From contig CAYPOY010000184.1 of assembly GCA_964412395.1 (NCBI GenBank), positions 1 to 10,074 of the forward strand: a DNA stretch of 10,074 nt. Direction: 5' to 3'. The notes under the pieces are model-generated. The model was not told the origin of the DNA and ran no database searches. It saw only the letters and a list, made by a program, of their open reading frames with translations. The DNA comes from CAYPOY01 sp964412395. Its GTDB lineage: Bacteria > Chloroflexota > Anaerolineae > B4-G1. Shown here one piece after another: positions 1 through 7,519 of this stretch; the first letter of the stretch is position 1; each line of letters starts with the position of its first letter. A program made the position numbers and the translations under genes.

Positions 1-1
1 C

Positions 2-325
2 ACCGCAAAGGGTATGGAAGGAGTACCATCTGGAAATTTCGTTCACGGGTATTGGGTTAAAGTACAGGTAGGATGCCACCGTGCCCGGCCCTGCGTCGTC
101 GTTCCAATCCAACAGCCATTCCCCGTCGGAATCGTACAGGTAGATGATTGTGTCGGCGCTTGGGTCCAGGTCAAAGGTCTCAATGACATAGTCCACGCCC
201 GCGTCCTCCACATCAAATACCGCCCAGTCCACATCCCCTGCAGGGAAAAGGTTGTGGCGTTGGCTCGCGCCGTCCGTCGCGATCGCGCGGGCCTGCGCGC
301 TATCGTCGTCCGGCTCGTATATGTC
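2..325 (-). other. PPC-like (pre-peptidase C-terminal) domain, running off the left edge
   Basis: DIYEPDDDSAQARAIATDG, then HNLFPAGDVDWAVFDVEDAG and ADTIIYLYDSDGEWLLDWND. This follows the PPC pattern of D-x-(Y/F)EPDD-x-x-x-x-A, H-x-x-x-P-x-GDVDW and ADT-x-x-x-LYD-x-DG. The last visible residues (FNPIPVNEISRWYSFHTLCG) fit the family less well. PPC domains are secreted C-terminal modules, suggesting that the end of the protein is near. Confidence 0.8.
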
Positions 326-3300
326 CTGGCAGGTGTAAGTATGGTTGCGCATCACCAGGGGCAAATAGACAAGCTGGGGAACACTGACGCGCGTCTCAAA
401 CGGCCCGACGCTCCCTACGTTTCCCGCCTCGTCCACAGCCTCAATCCAGGTCGAGTAGAAGCCGGGACGAACAAAGTAGTAAGTATCGGTAAAGACCCAC
501 GTCCCGTCGGCAGGGTACAAGTGGAGGCTCTGAAAATCGCCGTTGGGGGCGAGGATGCGGAGTTGTGTGCTCGCGACCTCCCCGCCGTCGCTGACGGAAC
601 CGGCGATATAGATGTCAAACGTTTCATTCAGGATCAAGGTTTCGCTGGGCCGGTGAGTGACGGTGATGACCGGCGCGACAGTGTCCACCCGGAACGCCAG
701 GCGTAGGGGCGATCCCTCGTGGTCGCCCTCGGCGGTGCGGTTGCCCACGCTGTCCAGTCCGTAGAGGGATAGGGTGTGGGTGACGTCGTCGCTGTCTTCA
801 ATGTCGGGCGGACTGTAGCTCCACGTCGCTTCCGTGTTCTGCGGAAGGGTGCCGGCGGTGAGGATGAGTTGGCTGCGGTTGTAGGCGCCGTCGTCTTTCT
901 CAGGGAAATAGTCGCACAGGACGAGTTTCCAGTCGCCAGCAGCCTGCTCGCCGTTAAAGAGGCTCAACGGCTGGTCGGGGCGGCGCTCGTTTTCATAGTA
1001 GGGTACGTCCGTATCGTGGTCCGTCCTGTCTCTACCGTTGGCAAACAATGCGGCGTCGCTCAAACGCACGTCATAGTTATCGGCCGAGGTGCCATCCCAC
1101 AGGATGGCGGCCCACGCGCCGGAGGGAGCGACCAACCAGCCGGTGACGTCGTAGCGGTATTCGTGGTCGACGTTCAGGGCCAGGTCTACGTCGGCTATGG
1201 TGAAACTATCGGTGACGTTGAAGGTGCGGAAGATCTCGGTGCCGCCGTAGCAGGCAGTCCGCGCGTCAATGGCGATGGGTGTTTCGGGTACATCCTCGTA
1301 GGTGAAGGTGTTTTGTGGCAGTGTCGCGGCGTCCACCAGGAGGTCGGTCAACTCACCCTCACCCCCGCCCTCTCCCTGGGAGGGAGAGGGAGAGTATGCC
1401 TCGACCGCGCCAACCAACCGGTTGTCGCTCAACTGCCCACTCAAGGTGGTCTCGCTGGGGCCGAGGAGGCCGTCGTAGAGGGCGGCTTCTGTGGCGACGC
1501 TGAGGGTGATGGTGGGCGGGATGGCGTCTACGGTGAAAGCCTGCCAATTGGTCCAGGTGCCCACCTGGCCGTGCTCGTCGGTCGCCCTGGCGCGGAGATG
1601 GAAGACAGCCCCTTCATTGGCAGCTCCCACGTCCCACGCGCACGACCACGTTCCATCGCCCGGCGTGTCGTCCTGGCAATCCCAGGTTTGACCGCCTTCT
1701 ACCGCCAGGGTCACAGTGGGTACCGCCGATTGGTCGAAAGCAAAGCCGTTGACGGTGTTCGTGAGGGGGCCGAGGAGCGCCGGCAGTGCTGTAATGCCCA
1801 CGGCAGGCGGTTGGTCGTCGTATTCATAGTCCAGGTAGAGCCAGTCGAGTTGGTTATCGTAGACGGAGCCGGTGTCGTCGTAAACGACGACGTCTATGGT
1901 GGCCCAGCCATTGCGGTTACCCGGATCGTAATTCAAGTCGGTGCGGCCCTCGAAGGTAACCGTCATCGTCTCTCCGGGGGCCAGGTCGCCCAGCGGGAGG
2001 AGTAACCAGTCGTACTGGCCGTACTCGTCGGACAGAGGGATACCATCAGGCAACCGCATCGGCCCCCATGTGACGACGTCGGCGTACAGCTCGGTGGCGG
2101 TTCCGGCGCCACGGTTGGCGTAGGTGAGGGTGTAGGTGATGGACTGGTCGTCGCCGAGGGCGGGATTGTCCACGTCCATGAGGATGCCTAGCCCATCCTG
2201 GGCGTTAAAATCGTTCTCGCCTGTGGTGTCAGACCCTAAAGGTTTCAGAAAACCTTTAGGGTCTCCCACGCCCGGCGGCGCGGGAATCGCATTATTCCGG
2301 GCCAGCAACTCCTTATTTGGTAGATCGCCAATCGCCGACTCGCTGACTTGCTGATTCGCTGATTCGCTGCTTCGCTCACATTCGGGAGCTTTGGGGTTGG
2401 CAGCGCACAGTTCGGCCTGGATGGTATCCCAGTCGGCGGAACCGGCAAACTGGTCCAGGCTGCTCATGGCAAAGAAGAGGTTGTCTCCCAGGACACTGTA
2501 GGCGATGCCGGGAGGGTCGCCGTTGAGGGAGAGGCGGACGTCGGAGCCCGTAAACCGCTGGCCCGTACTTTGTGTTGCGTGTTGCGTGAAACGTGATGCG
2601 TGATGCGTGATGCTCGATTGTGTGCCGTTGGGACATAGACCGGAGCCGAGGGATGCCCACGTGTAACTGTGGGTGAGGGGGAAGTATTGCACGCCGGTGG
2701 TGATGACGGCGTCGAGGACGCGTGGACTGTTGATAGAATTGCGGGCCGGCATGGTGGCCCACAGGCGCAGCGCGTCTTCCTCCGTGGCGAAGGCGACCAG
2801 CGAGAGGCCCCCACCCCCGGCCCCTCCCCGCCCCCCCTCAGTCCCCCCCAAAGTTGGGGGGGAAGCGGGAGAGGGGAGTCCCAGCAGGTTGAAGGGCAGG
2901 TACAGGTCGGTGATGGGGGTGTCACCGGCGGTGAAAGCGTAGCCCCAATCGCCGCTCACCGCTTGCCATTCCTGGTACAGCACGTCCCACCGCAGCAGGA
3001 CGGCAGTTTGGCTATCCTGCACCCAGATCAGGTAGTCCGCCTCCATCCGCGAATCAGACTGGGCGGCCGCATTGGCCGCGAGCAACGCCCGATGCGACAG
3101 CCCTCTGACGTTTGACGCTTGACGCTTGACGCTTGACGCTTGACTCACTGGTGGCAACAGAATCACCGTATTCGTCACCGTCGCCGTGTAGGGATCGTAG
3201 GCGCGGTCAGTGCCCCCTGTCCGCGTGTCCAGGTAGATGAAGAGGTCGCCGTCGTCGTCCCAGTTGGCCCCGCTCCAGGTGAGGCGCAGGGCCTGTTGAT

Positions 3301-6300
3301 TCCAGGTGGCGTAGAGTTCCTGCGCATCGTCGAGGGCTGCGCCGGGGAAGGCGTGGTCACGGATGCGGTTGTCGGCGCCGATCTGGGTGCAGCCGCTCTC
3401 CATCCAGCCGTGGTAGATGCCCCCACCCCCGGCCCCTCCCCCAGAGGGAGAGGGGAGAGTAACATAGTCTGGCGTGAGGGGGTGGTCCACATAGATCGGG
3501 CCGATTTCCTGCCAACTCTGATTGCCGTAGATGTCCTGACTGCCCAGATAGACGCTAATCTTCTGCGCTTCACCGGCGATGTATTGAGAGACCCGCGAGG
3601 CGTGCGGCGCGAGATGTGAAACGTGATGCGTGATGGTATCGCTGGTCACGGTGGCCCAATCTACCACGTAGTTAGCCAGGCCGCTGTTGTCGCTGGCGGC
3701 GGTCCAGGTTAGGGTGAGGGTAGGGCTGATCTGGCGCAACGTCAGGCCGGGGGTGATGACGCCGCCAGCGCTGGTCAGGGTGAGGGTGACGGAGGCGGGT
3801 GCAGCCACATCGACCAATACGTCAGCCATATCTTGCGTTGTGCGCCCGGCCACGTCGGTGGCGGTGACGACGATGGGGTAAGTCATGCCGTCGGGCGGGT
3901 TGCCCAGTTCGGTATACCAGGCCGCCGTCCAGACGTTACCCTCTATAGTGCCGGTCAACGACCACGTATCGCTGATCACCATGCCGACGTTCTCCACACC
4001 GCCGCTGTCGGCGACCAGGCCGGTCAGGTCGAGTCTGCCGGAGCTGTGGTAGTGGGTGCTGGTAAAAATGGCGCTGGCGATGGTCACGGTTGGGGGCCGG
4101 GTGTCCAGGGTGACGGTGATGGCATCGTCGGTCGTTCTGCCGAGCCAATCGCGGGCGCCCACAGAGATGACGTGCGCGCCCTCCCCGTCCGGCGTCCAGG
4201 CGGCGATCCAGTTGGTGTGGGTCAGTGTTCCATTGGCCCAATCCGGGGCATAGATGGGCACACTGTCCACGGTCAGGGTCAGGGCCTGGGCAAAGCGGGG
4301 CGCCCACAGGCCGCCGGTGATGCTGATGGGGTTGGTGTTGGTCAGCACCGCGCCGTCTTCCAGGCCGGTGATCTGGACCACTGGCCGGGTGTCCAACGTC
4401 AGGGAGTGGACATCGGTGACGGCGGTCCCGGCCCAGTCGCGGGCCACGGCCACCAGCGTGTGCGCGCCATCGTCGGGTGGAGTCCAGGAGGTGGCCCAGT
4501 TGGTGGTGGTCAGTGTGCCGCTGGCCCAGGTCTGGGTGTAGATGGATGTGCCGTCTGCCGTGACCGTCAGGTCTTGCAGGGTGTCGGGGCTAAAGGCTGC
4601 GCCGGTGACGTTGATGGGGTCGGCGTCAAAGATCTGGGCGTCCACCTCAGGGGCGGTGATGAGGATGTAGGCGTGGGTGTCGGTCAGCGACGTCTCTCCC
4701 CCCCTCAATCCCCCCCAGCGGGGGGGAGGCTCTTGCAGGGCAAGGTCCAGCGTCGCCGCTGCAACCTGCCGGTTTGTTGCACGGGAGACGGCGAAGGAGA
4801 TGGTTGTCCCGCAGCCGTACCCGCTATTCCAATAGGCAACCGACGTCCCGTTTACCCGCGCAATGCCGAATGAGTTGCCGTAGCAATACGCATCAGAGAT
4901 CTGCACCTCGCACGATGCGCCGAGGACAACGTCTCCACTCCAACGATAGGTTGTATAGTTGCCCATTGACCAGTAGTTGTGTCGATCCAGTTCCTGGCCG
5001 TTGCAGCGGATGACTACCGCGGTTTGGTATCCTGCCCCGTTGGTGCGCCATTCCGCCTCCACGGCGGCGGTGGTGGGCGGGACAAAGGTGGCGCAATGAC
5101 CGAAGGTATCGCAGGCTGTGGCGACCGGGGGAGGCGCAGAGCCGGGGGTCTCAACCTGTATGATTTGCAGGTCACTCCTGTCTACCACGTAGACATAGCG
5201 CCCGGCGACAGCTACACCAACTGTTGCCCCAGAGCCGTGGATGTCAACCTGGGCCAGGCTGCTGGGGTTGGAGATATCCACTATCCGCAAGCCACTGCCG
5301 GCGATGTAGAGGTAGTTTCCGGAAATCGCCACATCCTCGGCGCGCCAGGCGCTGTAGGAGCTTGCTAATGTCGGAGCGTTGGGGTTGGCGATGTTCACCA
5401 CATACAGCCCTCCCCCCCTGTTCGCCAGGTAGGCGTGATTACTGGAGACAGCCACCTTCAGTACATCCCATGAGTAGCCGCCTCCGCCATAGTGTCCTAC
5501 TTCGTAGGGAGCGCCGGGATTGGCGACGTTCACCACGCGCAATCCGCCGCCTCTATCCGCCACGTAGGCATAGTCCCCAGAGACCGCTACGCCGGTCGCC
5601 GACCCCGGCGTATCGCATCTGCCCACTTGACGGGGGTTGCCGGGCGTAGAGATGTCTATCACCAGCAGCCCATTGGTATAATCAGCCAGATAGGCATAGT
5701 TCCCGGAGATTGCCACATCCTGGGCGCTCCCCGGCGTGTCGTAGGAGCCGGCCAGGGTTGGCGCCGATGGCGTGGCGATATTCACCACGTACAGCCCACC
5801 CGACTCGCCGGATACGTAGGCATAGTTTCCAGAGACCGCTACCCCAACAGCGTTCCCCAGGTTGGAAAGCCCACCTACGCTGCGGGGAAGGCCGGGATCG
5901 GAGATGTCTACCACTCGCAGACCAGACCAAAGATCGGCGACATAGGCATAGTTGCCAGAGACTGCTACGTCAACGGCGCTGCCGGGTGTATGGTATCGTC
6001 CCACGTCTCTCGCCACCGGCGGGGCGCAACTGGCGTCAATCTGGTAAAGGCGCTGGCTGCTGCTGGGTGTCTGCCCGGCGAGCGCCAGGTACCAGGGCGA
6101 TTGGAATCCCTGGCTGCTGGAAACGACCCCCGCTCCGCAGGATGAGTTAAAGTTTTGCGTACTCTGGTTGTAATCCTGCGCCTGAATGTTGTAGCGATGC
6201 GTGGAACCGTCGTAACTGGCGGTCAGGCGCGGGGCGAGGGTATCTATTTCGCCGCTCCACACCGCCTGGACAGGATCGCCGACGTTGCCCAGTCCGTCTG

Positions 6301-7519
6301 TGCCGCGCAAGTCAATCGCGTAGGAGCCTTCCAGCCCGGACGGCATGGTATAAGTCCAGGTGGTCTGTAACACACCCGACCCGCTCTGCGCCAGCGTCGC
6401 TGCATGCCAGCCGCCTTGCGTAAGGATGGCAATCTCTTCCGCCGACAGGGCGCGAGGATAGACGCGCACGTCGTCAATGGTGCCGTCAAAGTATTCAGAA
6501 GCATAGGTCTTTCCGACCGTCAAGTTATTGGCGTCAGGCACGTTGTGACCGGTGGGCGTATCTCGCCCCTTTTCCACCCCGTCCAGATAAATGATGCGGG
6601 TGGCGCCGTCGAAGGTCGCCACGACGTGATGCCAGGCGCCGGTCAAATCCCCCGTCTGAACGGTGAGGTCGTTCCACCACCAGTAATTGTGGATGCCGTT
6701 ACCCGTCAGCCGCAAAGCATTGACTTGATTGGTGTGGCCGTAGTTCCCCCAACCGACAATGCCTTTCGCGCCCATCGTATCCGGCTTGACCCAGGCGGCC
6801 AGGGTGTAGTGTTCGTTGCCGATGGGGACGTTGGGATTGTTGATGGTAATGTGATCGTCTGCGCCGTCGAGGCGCAAGGCATACGCGCCGACCTGGCCGG
6901 CAACCGCTTTGTTGTTAGCGTCGTTAGCGCCGGTTTGCAGCGTAGCAGCATGCTCCCAGCCAGAATCATCTGCCAACAAGGGTCCGCCGCCAACGGCGAA
7001 ATTTCGCTCAAAATCCAGCGCCAGGCTTGGCTCCGCTTCGATGTAGAGGCTGCGAATTTCAGCAGTGGAGAGAGCGCGGTTCCAGACGCGGACATCGTCC
7101 AGCGCGCCACCAAAAGAATACCTGGACTGCGCATCTGGAAAGTCGCCAACGTGCAGATTGCCGGAGCTTTGGTTGTGCCCCGCAGCGGTATTCTGGGCCA
7201 CATTGACCCCGTCACGGTAGATGATTCGGGTACTGTTGGCAGCATCATAAGTACAGGCCCAGTGATGCCAATCGGTATCCGTGTAAGGGAGGGTGTCCAG
7301 GACATCAAATCCAAAAGCGCACGTAAATCTATTGTTGTCCCTGAACCCAAACGCCAGCCCTTGATTTGATGCAGGCGTCCCTTGCCCGATCACGATATCG
7401 TAGGCACCGGGCGTATTGCGCTTTGCCCAGGCCGACAGGGTGAAGGATGTGTCCGCCAGATTGATCCCGCTTCCAATGTTCACGTGATCGTCGGCCCCAT
7501 CAAACTGCGCTGCCCCCCC
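2..7519 (-). CDS. Continuation of the same giant mosaic protein after the frameshift (open at left edge)
   Basis: About 2,506 codons remain open in the frame whose codons begin (low coordinate) at positions 2, 5, 8 and so on, with no stop before the left edge. It resumes in the middle of LamG 4 (AAQFDGADDHVNIGSG). Then follow LamG 5, seven LVIVD propeller repeats, a Cys-containing module, three Ig-like repeats, an FN3-like segment, a DOMON-like region, a CARDB/DUF11-like module, Ig-like modules with an embedded P domain, a VYLPLVMRN linker and a PPC-like domain. The first in-frame ATG after the slip is about 250 codons downstream (6773-6775), inside LamG 5, so an independent start is unlikely. 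This is one gene with the upstream part. At least nine short repeat elements are translated in frame between 1352 and 4735. The protein is probably exported, but its signal peptide and C-terminus are outside the window. Confidence 0.93.
344..673 (-). other. Last Ig-like module and VYLPLVMRN linker
   Basis: An Ig-like module (371-673) with APVITVTHRPSETLILN, DIYIAGSVSDGGEVAS and STWIEAVDEAGNVGSVG. It is followed by SVPQLVYLPLVMRN (344 to about 385). The YLPLVMR-type linker before a PPC module is, from general knowledge, common in exported proteins of Chloroflexota. It is the single best taxonomic hint in the window. Confidence 0.6.
854..1306 (-). other. Proprotein-convertase P domain
   Basis: About 150 residues. 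It opens with FTYEDVPETPIAIDA and has TFNVTDSFTIADVDLALNV, then DHEYRYDVTGWLVAPSGAWA. The second half is DQPLSLFNGEQAAGDWKLVL followed by CDYFPEKDDGAYNRSQLILT. This matches the P_proprotein pattern of v-x-x-x-H-x-(Y/F)-x-x-D(L/V)-x-x-x-L-x-(S/A)PSG and PLS-x-FNG-x-x-x-x-G-W-x-L-x-x-x-D. In proteases this domain follows the catalytic domain and stabilises it. Here no protease is adjacent, so it is more likely a free-standing structural or binding module. Confidence 0.85.
1352..1395. repeat. Palindromic GC-rich element, translated in frame
   Basis: Perfect 10-bp arms CCCTCTCCCT (1368-1377) and AGGGAGAGGG (1381-1390) around GGG, preceded by CTCACCCTCACCCCCG. The coding-strand product is YSPSPSQGEGGGEGE. 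It sits inside the Ig-like module that also hosts the P domain. Confidence 0.85.
1805..2219 (-). other. CARDB/DUF11-like module
   Basis: About 138 residues with the pattern of conserved-repeat/CARDB modules: LGDDQSITYTLTYANRGAGT, then ATELYADVVTWGPM, then LGDLAPGETMTVTFEGRTD, then the WATIDVVVYDDTGS strand. These modules mediate adhesion or act as stalk units in surface proteins. Confidence 0.6.
2231..2264. repeat. Perfect 15-bp hairpin, translated in frame
   Basis: Arms AGACCCTAAAGGTTT (2231-2245) and AAACCTTTAGGGTCT (2250-2264) are exact reverse complements around a four-base loop. On the coding strand only one of three frames is free of stops through the element, and it is the one used (DPKGFLKPLGSD). 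There is no T run after it, so it does not look like a terminator. Confidence 0.92.
2337..2376. repeat. Octamer array of GATTCGCT (five units)
   Basis: Five units on the plus strand: GACTCGCT, GACTTGCT, GATTCGCT, GATTCGCT, GCTTCGCT. It is read on the coding strand as RSSESANQQVSES, flanked by a related ATCGCC(A/G) pair at 2325-2337. The coding strand is stop-free in all frames, and the plus strand carries TGA at unit junctions. Confidence 0.85.
2572..2613. repeat. Heptamer array of GTGATGC family (six units)
   Basis: Six units on the plus strand: GTGTTGC, GTGTTGC, GTGAAAC, GTGATGC, GTGATGC, GTGATGC. Total 42 bp, read as ITHHASRFTQHATQ on the coding strand. It shares 20 identical bases with the array at 3616-3636. 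Confidence 0.88.
2807..2880. repeat. Composite GC-rich palindromic element, translated in frame
   Basis: It begins with the 23-bp sequence shared with 3419-3441. It then has C7 runs (2831-2837, 2843-2849), a C7-AAAGTT-G7 inverted repeat (2843-2862) and a GAGAGGGGAG end. The coding-strand product is LPSPASPPTLGGTEGGRG followed by GAGGGG. It interrupts the strand LYLPFNLLG...LSLVAFATEE. Confidence 0.8.
3105..3146. repeat. Heptamer array of TTGACGC (six units, four perfect)
   Basis: Units in order on the plus strand: CTGACGT, four exact TTGACGC, TTGACTC. The total is 42 bp (14 codons). It is read on the coding strand as SQASSVKRQASNVR, open in all three coding-strand frames, while the plus strand contains TGA in each unit. 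Confidence 0.88.
3419..3460. repeat. GC-rich dispersed-type element, translated in frame
   Basis: The first 23 bases are identical to 2807-2829. They are followed by an imperfect inverted repeat (CCCCTCCCCC-AGAG-GGAGAGGGG). Coding-strand product LPSPSGGGAGGGG, low complexity between PDYVT and IYHGW. Confidence 0.8.
3462..3796 (-). other. FN3-like segment carrying a heptamer insert
   Basis: The segment includes SPTLTLTWTAASDNSGLANY and YVVDWATVTSDT, a fibronectin-III-like strand pattern. It then has ARVSQYIAGEAQKISVYLGS and DIYGNQSWQEIGPIYVD. Between them lies ITHHVSH, encoded by the heptamer array at 3616-3636. The assignment to FN3 is by strand pattern only. Confidence 0.45.
3616..3636. repeat. 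Heptamer array (3 units), translated in frame
   Basis: Three 7-bp units on the plus strand: GTGAAAC, GTGATGC, GTGATGG. Twenty of the 21 bases also occur inside the array at 2572-2613. The coding-strand orientation has no stop in any frame; the reverse would have TGA. Confidence 0.75.
3797..4681 (-). other. Three tandem Ig-like repeats
   Basis: Three units of about 96-100 residues each (4382-4681, 4094-4381, 3797-4093). Units 1 and 2 share (W)A-x-GTLT-x-TNW, (S/A)WTP-x-(D/G)-(D/E)GAH, (A)-x-(A)RDW-x-G and a LDTRP boundary. Unit 3 is more divergent (VVTATDVAGRTTQDM, boundary VDVAAP). Units 1 and 2 look like a fairly recent duplication, because their plus-strand boundaries both read GGCCGGGTGTCCA or close to it. 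They are structural spacers of the bacterial Ig type. Confidence 0.75.
4694..4735. repeat. GC-rich palindromic element translated in frame
   Basis: Two C7 runs (4698-4704, 4710-4716) face a G7 run (4720-4726). The pair C7-AGC-G7 forms an inverted repeat. On the coding strand it reads QEPPPRWGGLRGGE, unlike the neighbouring beta-rich sequence. It sits between LDLAL and TSLTDTHAY at a module boundary. Confidence 0.75.
4740..5125 (-). other. Unrecognised Cys-containing beta module after the propeller
   Basis: About 125 residues with at least six Cys, for example ATACDTFGHCATFVPP, VVIRCNGQELD, GASCEVQ, DAYCYGN and GYGCGTT. It has alternating aromatic/hydrophobic patterns such as NYWSMGNYTTYRWSGDVV. 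The even number of Cys suggests disulfides and fits export. I do not recognise the family. It ends at LDLAL, where a repeat-derived insert begins. Confidence 0.5.
5147..6010 (-). other. Seven LVIVD repeats, predicted seven-bladed beta-propeller
   Basis: Seven consecutive repeats of about 41 residues follow the LVIVD pattern: VG-x-Y-x-TPGSA-x-x-VAVSGNYAYVAD, then GGLRVV(D/N)(I/V)-x-x-P. Good examples are AVDVAVSGNYAYVADLWSG, SGLRVVDISDPGLP and GLLVIDISTPGNP. The last blade is more divergent (RYVYVVDRSDLQIIQV). The repeats are also visible in the DNA as a plus-strand motif like GGCATAGTT-CC-GAGA recurring about every 125 bp near 5943, 5820, 5694 and 5567, with weaker copies near 5437, 5313 and 5190. 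Seven copies fit a closed propeller. Known LVIVD proteins are mostly bacterial or archaeal surface proteins, and no enzymatic residue is evident. Confidence 0.88.
6011..6415 (-). other. Ig-like segment and Cys-containing stretch before the propeller
   Basis: The segment contains TTWTYTMPSGLEGSYAIDL and RGTDGLGNVGDP, an Ig-like ending. It continues with IDTLAPRLTASYDGSTHRY and a stretch with two Cys (NSSCGAGV and YQIDASCAPPVA). The CAPPVA end resembles APPPVATACDTFG on the far side of the propeller, which suggests that one module is interrupted by it. Confidence 0.55.
6416..7027 (-). other. LamG domain 5
   Basis: A complete LamG module of about 204 residues. It begins SLALDFERNF, has GQVGAYALRLDGADDHI, YTLAAWVKPDT, WHHVVATFDGATRIIYLDGV, and ends with FDGTIDDVRVYPRALSAEE. 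Its LDGADDH core closely matches LamG 4, and this pair looks more alike than the other LamG domains of the window. Confidence 0.9.

Larger units (their letters stand above)
674..1804 (-). other. Two Ig-like modules, the second interrupted by the P domain
   Basis: The first module (1514-1804) includes FHLRARATDEHGQVGTW and ends with FTVDAIPP. The second starts with TITLSVATEAALYDG and TTLSGQLSDNRLVGAVEAY. It is interrupted by a palindromic insert (1352-1395) and the P domain (854-1306), then resumes EATWSYSPPDIEDSDD, LSLYGLDSVGNRTAEG and FRVDTVAP. The Ig signature (L-x-G-x-DSVGN) is reached only after the P domain, which indicates nesting rather than simple concatenation. Confidence 0.6.
2382..3418 (-). 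other. DOMON-like beta region with several repeat-derived inserts
   Basis: The region begins GIYHGWMESGCTQIGADN and has ELYATWNQQALRLTWSGA followed by NWDDDGDLFIYLDT. The last stretch has an acidic D-x-D-x-D-G-D turn like those of DOMON/CBM9-type binding domains. Further strands are ADYLIWVQDSQTAVLLRWD, ITDLYLPFNLLG and VQYFPLTHSYTWASLG, with a final ADWDTIQAELCAANP. Three inserts (3105-3146, 2807-2880, 2572-2613) interrupt it, so homology to a known family is hard to judge by eye. Confidence 0.4.

Noticed and set aside
2..61. A second frameshift at the left edge, because the PPC ending (RWYSFHTLCG) looks atypical
   Set aside because: The other two minus-strand frames both have stops here (TGA and TAA), and only the used frame is open. 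There is too little sequence to decide further.
854..1306. P domain as evidence of a protease
   Set aside because: No Asp/His/Ser subtilase motif is seen in either coding frame of the window. P domains also occur alone in bacterial exoproteins.
2231..2264. Hairpin as a transcription terminator
   Set aside because: It is inside an open frame, is not GC-rich in the lower stem and has no T run on the coding strand after the stem.
2337..3146. Short tandem arrays as a CRISPR
   Set aside because: Units are 7 or 8 bp with no spacers, and no cas-like gene is present.
5147..6010. Period of about 125 bp as a non-coding DNA repeat
   Set aside because: It is fully explained by the seven LVIVD protein repeats in frame.
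6706..7350. Minus-strand frame of 214 codons starting MGSGTTIDLR
   Set aside because: It overlaps the LamG 4/5 coding frame in another phase and shows no domain features, whereas the chosen frame carries the LamG motifs.
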